Below are positions 1 through 4,816 of a DNA stretch of 5,833 bases, piece after piece. Within the stretch, counting starts at the first letter, position 1. Each line of letters opens with the position of its first letter. This DNA is from JAICJR01 sp036491015. GTDB lineage: Bacteria > Actinomycetota > Thermoleophilia > Solirubrobacterales > Thermoleophilaceae. The position numbers and the translations under genes are program-made. The DNA lies in contig DASXCV010000275.1 of NCBI GenBank assembly GCA_036491015.1, positions 1-5,833 on the forward strand, written 5' to 3'. A model generated the notes under the pieces. It was not told where the DNA came from. It did not search any database and saw only the letters and a program-made list of their open reading frames with translations.

Positions 1-503
1 GTGCCCGCCGGCATCAGCGGAGGCACCGGCTGCGCGGCCTCGACCTCGCTCAGCACGCCGTCGAGATCGAGCGGGAGCGTGGCCATCTGGATCACGCCCT
101 CGTCGCTGCGCTGCCACTCCTCGCGCGGGCGGTCGCGGTAGATCTCGATGCCGTTGCCCTCGGGATCGTTGAGGTAGAGCGCCTCGCTTACAAGGTGGTC
201 GGAGGCTCCCGTGAAGCGCCAGCCGGCTTCGATCACGCGGCGAAGCGCCTGGCCGAGGTCGGCGCGCCCAGGCACCAACACGGCGAAGTGGTAGAGCCCG
301 GTGGTGCCGTGCGGACGGCGCGGTGCGTCCGGGTCGCCCGTGAGCTCGAGGATCGCCGGACCGCCCTCGGGCCCGAGCTTGACGGTCTGGCGGTCGCGCC
401 GGAGCTCGCCGAGGCCGAGTGCCGTTTTATAGAAGGAGCTTTGCGCCTCGAGGTCCGCCACCGTGAGGTGGACGGAGCCGATCTGCGTTGTCGGGGGAAG
501 CAT
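1..503 (-). CDS. catE: CatE-like VOC (glyoxalase/extradiol dioxygenase) protein, C-terminus beyond window
   Basis: Partial gene of 167 visible residues, cut by the left edge. One complete pair of VOC modules is visible: module 1 at about residues 9-55 and module 2 at about 69-123. All four usual metal-ligand positions are filled: H12 (SVHLTV), E53 (ILEL), H72 (YHFAV) and E120 (GIEIY). The stretch DHLVSEALY (102-110) followed by NDPEGNGIEIYRDRP is typical of the CatE/YfiE catechol-2,3-dioxygenase family. That family is usually about 280 residues with two VOC pairs, so roughly 120 residues probably lie off-window. The likely role is ring cleavage of catechols or related detoxification with Fe(II) or Mn(II), in the cytoplasm; the substrate is not shown by the sequence. 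The ATG at 503-501 has GAGGG only 3 nt upstream, a tight but usable spacing, and no other nearby start fits. It lies 11 bp after the flavin reductase stop, so it is probably the third gene of the yceI operon. The symbol reflects family resemblance only. Confidence 0.88.
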   Translation of the reverse strand, partial: MLPPTTQIGSVHLTVADLEAQSSFYKTALGLGELRRDRQTVKLGPEGGPAILELTGDPDAPRRPHGTTGLYHFAVLVPGRADLGQALRRVIEAGWRFTGASDHLVSEALYLNDPEGNGIEIYRDRPREEWQRSDEGVIQMATLPLDLDGVLSEVEAAQPVPPLMPAG

Positions 504-514
504 TGACCCTCAGA

Positions 515-1069
515 TTACGCAGCCAGCTCGACCGGCTGAGTTGCCTCGTGCAGATCCACGAGGACCTGGGTCAGCCGGCCGTGGGTCTCTTCGTCTGTGA
601 TCTCGCCGTCTGCGTAGAGGTGGTCGCCTGCCTGGCCGATGGCGAGCTCGGCGTCGATTACGCGCGCGCCCGCGATGCCGAGGGACTTGCGCAGGTCGGC
701 CTGGGCCCAGATGCCCCCGTAGGCGCCGGTGGTGGCGCCGATCACGGCGACGGTCTTGCCGAAGATCGCGGCATCGCCGCGCGGGCGGGACAGCCAGTCC
801 AGCGCGTTCTTCAGCTGGCCGGGCGTCGAGCCGTTGTACTCCGGCGTGGCGAACAGCACGGCGTCCGCCCCGGCCACCAGCTCACGCAGTCGCGTGGCGG
901 CGGCCGGCGCGGCGTGGCCGTCGCGGTCCTCGTTGTACGGGGGGATCAGCTCGAGCTCGTCATAGAGCTCGAGCTGACTCCCCTCGGGAGCGAGCCGCTG
1001 CGCGGCGCGCAGCAGCGCGGTGTTGTGGGAGCCGTTGCGCAGGCTTCCGGAAATCCCGAGGACCCGCAT
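515..1069 (-). CDS. NAD(P)H-dependent FMN reductase (flavodoxin-like, azoreductase/quinone reductase type)
   Basis: A protein of 184 residues, the normal length for the NADPH-dependent FMN reductase family. The N-terminus has the FMN phosphate-binding loop after strand 1 (GISGSLRNGSHNT, residues 5-17). Residues 75-95 carry the family hallmark, with PEYNG at 76-80 followed by PGQLKNALDWLSR. GATTGAYGG at 111-119 is the third flavin-contact loop. Such enzymes transfer two electrons from NAD(P)H through FMN to quinones, azo dyes or chromate; the physiological substrate is unknown. The reading frame stays open upstream into the yceI gene, but ATG at 1069 is chosen because the conserved first strand (MRVLGISGS) begins there. 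The start lies 2 bp after the yceI stop with a weak AAGG/GAG ribosome site, which suggests translational coupling. Codons 31-41 are built from a perfect 13-bp inverted repeat, listed separately. Confidence 0.93.
   Translation of the reverse strand: MRVLGISGSLRNGSHNTALLRAAQRLAPEGSQLELYDELELIPPYNEDRDGHAAPAAATRLRELVAGADAVLFATPEYNGSTPGQLKNALDWLSRPRGDAAIFGKTVAVIGATTGAYGGIWAQADLRKSLGIAGARVIDAELAIGQAGDHLYADGEITDEETHGRLTQVLVDLHEATQPVELAA
946..977. repeat. Perfect 13-bp inverted repeat inside the flavin reductase gene
   Basis: The arms at 946-958 and 965-977 are exact reverse complements (TCAGCTCGAGCTC and GAGCTCGAGCTGA) around the 6-nt loop 959-964. It lies early in the coding sequence and would form a strong stem in the mRNA. 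At the protein level it encodes the pseudo-repeat LEL-YDE-LEL (residues 33-41), so repeated CTC/GAG codons may explain it without any function. Confidence 0.9.
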
Positions 1070-1071
1070 CG

Positions 1072-1626
1072 TTACTCGCCCTTGACGGCCGAGGCCGAGA
1101 GGAGAAGGGTCACGTCGTTGCTCACGAGCAGCCCACCGCCCGGGAGCGGCTGGTTCCAGTCGAGGCCGAACTCGCGGCGGTCGATCTTGGTCGACACCTC
1201 GAGGCCCACGCGCTCGTTGCCCCACGGGTCGGTGCCCGCGCCGGTGTAGTCGCCGGTGAGCTCGACATTCTTCGTCACGCCCTTCAGCGTGATCTGGCCC
1301 GGGATGCGGACGCTGCCGTCGCCGGCCAGCTCGATCGAGTCGGCGGTGAAGGTGATCTGCGGGAAGCGGGCCGCGTCGAAGAAGTCAGGCGCAGCCAGGT
1401 GCTGGTCGCGCTGCTCGTCGTGCGTGGTGATGCCGGCGACGTCGACCGCGCCGCTCAGACCCGCGTTCTCACCGTCCGAGGAGATGGTGCCCTCGAACTT
1501 CGTGGCCTGGCCACGCACGGTGGCGATGCCCATGTGCTTGACGGCGAACTCGACGCTCGAGTGGGCCGGGTCGATCGTGTAGGTGCCCTCGGGGATCGAG
1601 GTGATGGTCGGTGTTGCGGTGCTCAT
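1072..1626 (-). CDS. yceI: YceI-family polyisoprenoid-binding protein
   Basis: A protein of 184 residues matching the YceI lipocalin-like beta-barrel family. Visible signatures are YTIDPAHSSVEFAVKHMG (16-33), QRDQHLAAPDFFDAARFP (72-89), ITLKGVTK (112-119) and the closing DRREFGLDWN (149-158). Family members bind long isoprenoid chains such as those of quinones. There is no signal peptide, unlike E. coli YceI, so this is a cytoplasmic form as in many actinobacteria. The frame extends to an upstream ATG at 1671, but ATG at 1626 is chosen: AAGGAG at 1642-1637 sits 9 nt before it, and the upstream codons would lie inside an operator and the predicted transcription start. It is the first gene of a three-gene minus-strand operon and is probably repressed by the neighbouring MarR protein. 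Exact role in the cell is inferred. Confidence 0.95.
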   Translation of the reverse strand: MSTATPTITSIPEGTYTIDPAHSSVEFAVKHMGIATVRGQATKFEGTISSDGENAGLSGAVDVAGITTHDEQRDQHLAAPDFFDAARFPQITFTADSIELAGDGSVRIPGQITLKGVTKNVELTGDYTGAGTDPWGNERVGLEVSTKIDRREFGLDWNQPLPGGGLLVSNDVTLLLSASAVKGE

Positions 1627-1657
1627 TTCAGAAGACTCCTTGCGAGAGGGTTGAAAC

Positions 1658-1673
1658 AGTTGATCCATCAACT
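1658..1673. promoter_or_regulatory. MarR-type operator A, downstream of the yceI -10 box
   Basis: Perfect palindrome AGTTGA-TCCA-TCAACT, with 6-bp arms and a 4-bp centre. It abuts the -10 box and covers the predicted transcription start. Its centre is 31 bp from that of operator B, about three helical turns, so two dimers would sit on the same DNA face. Confidence 0.75.
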
Positions 1674-1702
1674 ACTTTAGCTCGATGTAGTTGATCTGTC
1701 AA
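1674..1702 (-). promoter_or_regulatory. Sigma-70-type promoter of the yceI operon
   Basis: On the minus strand a perfect -35 box TTGACA (1702-1697) is followed by a 17-bp spacer and a -10 box TAAAGT (1679-1674, 4 of 6 consensus). Transcription would start near 1667, giving a leader of about 41 nt before the ATG at 1626. The -35 lies inside one palindromic operator and the start point lies inside the other, the expected geometry for repression. No transcript data are available; the call rests on match and spacing. Confidence 0.72.
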
Positions 1703-1705
1703 CTA
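1688..1705. promoter_or_regulatory. MarR-type operator B, over the yceI -35 box
   Basis: Perfect palindrome TAGTTGA-TCTG-TCAACTA, with 7-bp arms. It contains the whole -35 box on the minus strand, so a bound dimer would exclude RNA polymerase. Its core AGTTGAT...TCAACT is shared with operator A and with the site upstream of marR. A lone extra half-site, CAACTA, lies at 1715-1720. Confidence 0.78.
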
Positions 1706-1733
1706 TTGCGCACGCAACTACCACTGATGAGGA

Positions 1734-1754
1734 TCGGAGGTCGGAGGTCGGAGG
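1734..1754. repeat. Heptamer tandem array, TCGGAGG x3
   Basis: Three perfect head-to-tail copies of TCGGAGG lie in the gap between the marR stop and the yceI promoter. No gene or RNA is apparent in this part of the gap. It has the same 7-bp period as the arrays at 1768-1792 and 4795-4815. Confidence 0.85.
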
Positions 1755-1765
1755 GTTCGAGCCCT
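1752..1765. other. Small hairpin-forming sequence between the two heptamer arrays
   Basis: AGGG-TTCGAG-CCCT can form a 4-bp stem. It is the only stem-loop downstream of marR, but it is short and has no T-tract on either strand, so it is not called as a terminator. No other termination signal is visible after marR. Confidence 0.25.
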
Positions 1766-1767
1766 GG

Positions 1768-1792
1768 CCCTATCCCCTATGCCCTATCCCCT
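1768..1792. repeat. Heptamer tandem array, CCCTATS x3 plus a partial copy
   Basis: CCCTATC, CCCTATG and CCCTATC follow each other, then a final CCCT. On the minus strand this reads as SATAGGG units starting one base after the marR stop codon. The unit resembles the CATAGG core of the array at the other gene end (4795-4815). Confidence 0.85.
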
Positions 1793-1793
1793 G

Positions 1794-2276
1794 CTACTCG
1801 ACAGTGCAAGACGCAGCGCCGTCATCGGCGCCGGGCAACCTGCCGAGCAGGTCGGCGAGCTGCGCCACTTCGTTTTCGTTGAAGTGGCGGAGAAACGTGA
1901 GGCGGATCCCCTCGATGTGCGTGCGGCCGGCCTCGCGCAGGCGCTGCAGGCCGGCCTCCGTGAGCTGCGCATATGAGACACGCGCGTCCCGGGCGCACGC
2001 CACGCGTTCGACCAGGCCCACCTTCGCCAGGCCATCCACGAGGCGCGTGACCCCTGAGCGCGTGAGCATCGTGCGGTCCGCGAGCTCCGACATCGGCAGA
2101 TTCAGGTCTGGCTCCTGTGCCAGGAACAGCATCGCCTCGTAGTCCCTCGAGGTCAGGCCGTGGCGGGCGATCAGGTCGGCATCCAGCTGGCGCGTTATCG
2201 CCGCGTGGCTCAGCAGGAAGCCGCGCCACGCTTCAAGTGAGACACCTTCGAGCCCGGTCTTGGTTCTAGTTGCCAC
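1794..2276 (-). CDS. MarR-family transcriptional regulator
   Basis: A protein of 160 residues, typical for MarR. The N-terminal dimerisation helices (about 12-38) precede the conserved LTSRDYEAMLFLA (41-53). The helix-turn-helix covers about 62-83, with recognition helix LTRSGVTRLVDGL (71-83). The wing carries D97-x-R99 followed by the conserved LT at 105-106. C-terminal helices finish the dimer interface. The only cysteines are C94, at the wing, and C157, so the N-terminal peroxide-sensing cysteine of OhrR is absent; the ligand is unknown. The start is GTG at 2276: an in-frame TAA lies 12 nt upstream, and no good ribosome site precedes it, which agrees with a leaderless transcript. The gene sits just upstream of the yceI operon on the same strand but has its own promoter. 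Operator C near its start implies autoregulation, and the same sites at the yceI promoter imply that it represses that operon. Confidence 0.93.
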   Translation of the reverse strand: MATRTKTGLEGVSLEAWRGFLLSHAAITRQLDADLIARHGLTSRDYEAMLFLAQEPDLNLPMSELADRTMLTRSGVTRLVDGLAKVGLVERVACARDARVSYAQLTEAGLQRLREAGRTHIEGIRLTFLRHFNENEVAQLADLLGRLPGADDGAASCTVE

Positions 2277-2282
2277 GATCCA

Positions 2283-2313
2283 AGTTTAGTTGATGAATCA
2301 ACGGTTTGCCCAA
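2283..2313 (-). promoter_or_regulatory. Possible marR promoter with operator in the spacer, leaderless
   Basis: On the minus strand TTGGGC (2313-2308) and TAAACT (2288-2283) could be the -35 and -10 boxes, with a long 19-bp spacer. Transcription would then begin at about 2276, on the GTG itself. The spacer length makes this less certain than the other two promoters. Confidence 0.45.
2288..2303. promoter_or_regulatory. MarR-type operator C, upstream of marR
   Basis: AGTTGA-TGAA-TCAACG differs from the perfect palindrome of operators A and B at only the last base; its inner part, GTTGAT-GA-ATCAAC, is perfectly symmetric. It lies 12 bp upstream of the marR GTG start, within the likely marR promoter, and 12 bp upstream of the tetR -35 box. 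It supports MarR autoregulation. Confidence 0.72.
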
Positions 2314-2315
2314 CC

Positions 2316-2344
2316 TTGAGCTGAGACAAGCGAGTCTCTATTAT
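2316..2344 (+). promoter_or_regulatory. tetR operon promoter, probably leaderless
   Basis: The -35 box TTGAGC (2316-2321) and -10 box TATTAT (2339-2344) are separated by exactly 17 bp. The predicted start at about 2351 is two bases before the ATG at 2353, so the mRNA would have essentially no leader. There is no properly spaced ribosome site before this ATG. The promoter drives tetR, the MFS gene and probably the USP gene. Confidence 0.68.
2321..2340. promoter_or_regulatory. TetR-type operator 1, across the tetR -35/-10 spacer
   Basis: CTGAGAC-AAGCGA-GTCTCTA is a 20-bp imperfect palindrome with a perfect GAGAC-N6-GTCTC core. It runs from the last base of the -35 box into the -10 box. It shares its half-site and 6-bp spacer with operator 2, offset by 24 bp. 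Confidence 0.65.
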
Positions 2345-2364
2345 CTGGGACGATGGCGTCTCAG
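2345..2364. promoter_or_regulatory. TetR-type operator 2, across the tetR start codon
   Basis: CTGGGAC-GATGGC-GTCTCAG is a 20-bp palindrome with 6 of 7 arm positions symmetric. It begins directly after the -10 box and covers the predicted transcription start and the ATG. With operator 1 it forms a tandem pair suited to autorepression. Confidence 0.65.
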
Positions 2365-2931
2365 ATTGTCAGGCGCGCCGACGCCGCCCGCAACATCGAC
2401 AGGATCCTCGAGTCCGCCATCCACGTATTCGCGCTCGATCCCGCGGCGGGCATGAGCGAGGTGGCCCTGCACGCGGGCGTCGGCCGGGCCACGCTCTACC
2501 GCCACTTCCCCTCGCGCGACGACCTGATGGCGGCCATCCGGGCGCAGGCGCGTCACGAGGCGGTAACGGCGGTGGAGAGCTGCCCGCTCGACGAGGGCTC
2601 CTCGATCGAGTGCATCGAGCGGATCGTGAGCGCCGTGATCGAGCTCGGCGACCGCTACCGCTTCATCAGCAACTGGCGCGGCGCCGGCGACGAGGACGCG
2701 CGCGAGCGCATCTCCGCCGCCTTGGGCGCGGCAGTCGAGCGCGGCCAGCGCCGCGGCGAGATCACGCGCGGAATACCGCCCGAATGGGCGGTGGCGGTGA
2801 TCCGCAGCCTGATGCTCACCGCGCTCGAGCAGCTCGCCGACGGCACGATGAGCGACCGCGACGCCGAGCGGCTCGTGAAGCGGATCGTCGTGCAGGGGCT
2901 CACACCGGCGCGCAGGGAGAAGACCCGATGA
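2353..2931 (+). CDS. TetR/AcrR-family transcriptional regulator
   Basis: A protein of 192 residues, typical of the family. The N-terminal DNA-binding domain (about 11-60) has the helix-turn-helix at about 33-52: MSEVALHAGVGRATLYRHF, then PSRDDL, matching the TetR signature. The C-terminal two thirds is a variable helical ligand-binding and dimerisation domain with no recognisable ligand motif. ATG at 2353 is the only sensible start, since a TGA lies in frame 36 nt upstream. Its stop overlaps the exporter start as ATGA, so the two are co-translated. The classic arrangement is a repressor that releases its own operon when the pump substrate binds; the tandem palindromes on its promoter support this. 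The inducer cannot be read from the sequence. Confidence 0.94.
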   Translation: MASQIVRRADAARNIDRILESAIHVFALDPAAGMSEVALHAGVGRATLYRHFPSRDDLMAAIRAQARHEAVTAVESCPLDEGSSIECIERIVSAVIELGDRYRFISNWRGAGDEDARERISAALGAAVERGQRRGEITRGIPPEWAVAVIRSLMLTALEQLADGTMSDRDAERLVKRIVVQGLTPARREKTR

Positions 2932-4358
2932 GCTCCGGGGGTGCCGAGCGCCAGCACTACGGCCTCACCTTCTCGGTGCTCGCAATCGCGGGCATCTCCT
3001 ACGCGCTGTTGCAGTCGCTCGTGGCGCCGGCGCTGCCGGCGATCCAGAAGGACCTCGACACGACCACCACCGCCGTCACCTGGGTGTTCACGTCGTTCCT
3101 TCTCAGTGCATCGATCGCGACGCCGATCGCCGGCCGGCTCGGCGACATGTTCGGCAAGGAGCGCACGCTCCTGGTGGTGCTGCTCGTGCTCGCGGGCGGC
3201 ACGCTCGTGTCTGCGCTCGCCAACTCGATCACGGTGCTCATCCTCGGCCGCGTGATTCAGGGCACCGGCGGCGCGATCTTCCCGCTCGCCTTCGGAATCA
3301 TCCGCGACGAGTTCCCGCGTGAGCGCGTGGCGAGCGGCATCGGCTTCATCTCCGCGCTGCTCGGAGTGGGCGGCGGCGCCGGCATCGTGCTCGCCGGCCC
3401 GATCATCGAGCACCTGTCCTACCACTGGCTCTTCTGGCTGCCGCTGATCCCCACCACGATCGCCATCGTGGCCACGCATCTGTTCGTGCCCGAGTCCCCG
3501 CTCAAGCCGGGCGGGCGTGTGAGCTGGCTCGGCGCGGGGTTGCTGTCGGCGTGGCTCGTCGCGCTCCTGCTCGGCGCCAGCGAGGGCCCGACGGCCGGCT
3601 GGGCATCCGCGGAGGTGATCGGCCTGTTCGTGGCCGCCGCGATCCTGTTCGTGGTGTGGATCGTGGTCGAGTCGCGCGCGCCCGAGCCGCTTGTGGACAT
3701 GAACATGATGCGTCTGCGCGGCGTCTGGACCACCAACCTCGCGGCCACGCTGCTCGGCTTCGGCATGTACGGGTCGTTCATCACGATTCCGCAGTTCGTG
3801 GAGACCCCGGCGAGCGCCGGTTACGGCTTCCACGCGTCGGTCTCGCAGGCGGGACTGTTCCTCGTCCCGTCCACGATCGGCATGCTCGCGGTGAGCCCGT
3901 TTGCCGGCCGGATCGCGCACGGCGTCGGCTCGCGCGTCGCGCTGATGGCGGGCGCGCTGCTCACCATGGTGTGCTTCGTCCTGCTCGCCGCCGCGCATTC
4001 GATGCGCTGGGAGATCTACCTGGCGAGCATCTTCCTCGGCGCGGGCATCGGGCTCGCGTTCGCGGCGCTCGCCAACCTGATCGTGGAGGCGGTGCCGCCC
4101 GAGCAGACGGGCGTTGCCACCGGGATGAACACGATCATGCGCACGATCGGCGGCGCGATCGGCGGCCAGGTGGCCGCGAGCATCATCGCCGCGACGGCGG
4201 TGGCGGGCGGGCTGCCGAAGGAGAGTGGATTCACCATCGCGTTCGCGATCGCGGCTGGGGCGCTGTTCGTTAGCTTCCTATCCGCGCTCGCCGTGCCGCG
4301 CAGGCCGCGCGTGCAGGTGCCCGTGGCCGAACCCGTGTCGGCAAGGAGCGGGGCCTGA
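2928..4358 (+). CDS. DHA2-family (EmrB/QacA-type) MFS drug:H+ antiporter, 14 TM helices
   Basis: An inner-membrane protein of 476 residues. Hydrophobic segments are visible at about 14-34, 50-70, 80-98, 101-124, 138-158, 166-187, 198-216, 229-247, 268-290, 304-326, 335-357, 363-386, 400-424 and 435-456, the 14-helix plan of the DHA2 drug:proton antiporters. Motif A is GRLGDMFGKER (69-79), motif B is LGRVIQGTGGA (106-116), and the motif C region in helix 5 is a glycine-rich GVGGGAGIVLAGP (146-158). A frame extending further upstream overlaps tetR; ATG at 2928 is preferred because AGGGAGA (2914-2920) lies 7 nt before it and the stop of tetR overlaps it by 4 bp. The likely role is proton-driven export of a lipophilic drug or metabolite; the substrate is unknown. 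Regulation is probably by the upstream TetR protein. Confidence 0.95.
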   Translation: MSSGGAERQHYGLTFSVLAIAGISYALLQSLVAPALPAIQKDLDTTTTAVTWVFTSFLLSASIATPIAGRLGDMFGKERTLLVVLLVLAGGTLVSALANSITVLILGRVIQGTGGAIFPLAFGIIRDEFPRERVASGIGFISALLGVGGGAGIVLAGPIIEHLSYHWLFWLPLIPTTIAIVATHLFVPESPLKPGGRVSWLGAGLLSAWLVALLLGASEGPTAGWASAEVIGLFVAAAILFVVWIVVESRAPEPLVDMNMMRLRGVWTTNLAATLLGFGMYGSFITIPQFVETPASAGYGFHASVSQAGLFLVPSTIGMLAVSPFAGRIAHGVGSRVALMAGALLTMVCFVLLAAAHSMRWEIYLASIFLGAGIGLAFAALANLIVEAVPPEQTGVATGMNTIMRTIGGAIGGQVAASIIAATAVAGGLPKESGFTIAFAIAAGALFVSFLSALAVPRRPRVQVPVAEPVSARSGA

Positions 4359-4360
4359 CG

Positions 4361-4816
4361 ATGTACCGCAACATCCTCGTGGCCGTGGACGGGTCGAAGG
4401 AGTCGAAGCTCGCGCTGGCCGACGCTATCGACCTCGCGCTCGAGTCGAACGCCAAGCTCACGCTCGCGCACGTGTCCAACCCGGCGCCCGCGATGGCGCG
4501 CGCCACCCCCGCGGGCGCCGCGGCCGTGGGCGAGCTGCCGGCCTACCACCAGAAGCTGTTGAGCGAGGCCGTCGACTCCGTGCCCAAGGAGCTGCCTGTC
4601 ACGACACTGCTGCTCGAGGGCAGCCCGGCACACGAGATCGTGAAGGCCGCGCGCGAGTACGGGCACGACCTGATCGTGATCGGCTCACGCGGCCGAAGCC
4701 GGGCGACGGCGGCGATCTTGGGGAGTGTTTCTCATGAGGTGCTGCATGAATCGCCCGTGCCTGTTCTTGTGGTGCACTCGTCTCACCGGCGCGAGGTCAT
4801 AGGTCATGGGTCATAG
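4361..4816 (+). CDS. Universal stress protein (UspA family, ATP-binding type)
   Basis: A protein of 151 residues with a single Usp domain. It opens with MYRNILVAVDGSKES, including the conserved Asp at residue 10. The ATP-binding signature G-x2-G-x9-G-S is complete: G108, G111, G121, S122. It ends with the usual PVPVLVV strand (132-138). It should therefore bind ATP, as MJ0577-type proteins do. The start lies 2 bp after the exporter stop, with AAGGAG at 4343-4348 at 12 nt, so it is the third gene of the tetR operon. The last residues (VIGHGS, 146-151) are encoded by a heptamer repeat array and look like a non-conserved extension. The stop overlaps the convergent monooxygenase gene by 6 bp. Its role beside an exporter is unknown; a general stress or energy-sensing function is inferred. 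Confidence 0.94.
   Translation: MYRNILVAVDGSKESKLALADAIDLALESNAKLTLAHVSNPAPAMARATPAGAAAVGELPAYHQKLLSEAVDSVPKELPVTTLLLEGSPAHEIVKAAREYGHDLIVIGSRGRSRATAAILGSVSHEVLHESPVPVLVVHSSHRREVIGHGS
4795..4815. repeat. Heptamer tandem array, GGTCATR x3, at convergent gene ends
   Basis: GGTCATA, GGTCATG and GGTCATA are in tandem, followed by GGG. The array encodes the C-terminal tail of the universal stress protein and supplies its TAG stop (4814-4816). It also supplies the TGA stop of the convergent monooxygenase (4813-4811). Confidence 0.88.

Noticed and set aside
488..1249. A 253-codon plus-strand open frame opposite the flavin reductase and yceI
   Set aside because: It is low-complexity, has no family signature, and lies antisense to two strongly matched genes, so it is treated as a shadow.
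1072..1671. Longer yceI reading from an ATG at 1671
   Set aside because: The extra 15 codons lie over operator A and upstream of the predicted transcription start's leader. They match nothing in the family, and the strong AAGGAG site points to ATG 1626.
1752..1765. Intrinsic terminator for marR
   Set aside because: The stem is only 4 bp and no T-tract follows on the minus strand.
1751..1767. tRNA T-arm-like GGTTCGAGCCC, suggesting a tRNA fragment or attachment site
   Set aside because: The 5-bp T-stem does not pair, no other tRNA arms surround it, and there is no integrase or other mobile gene in the window.
2655..3998. A 447-codon open frame on the minus strand opposite tetR and the exporter
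   Set aside because: Its translation is rich in Arg, His, Glu and Asp with no domain pattern. It is antisense to two clearly recognisable proteins. Long shadow frames are expected in GC-rich DNA.
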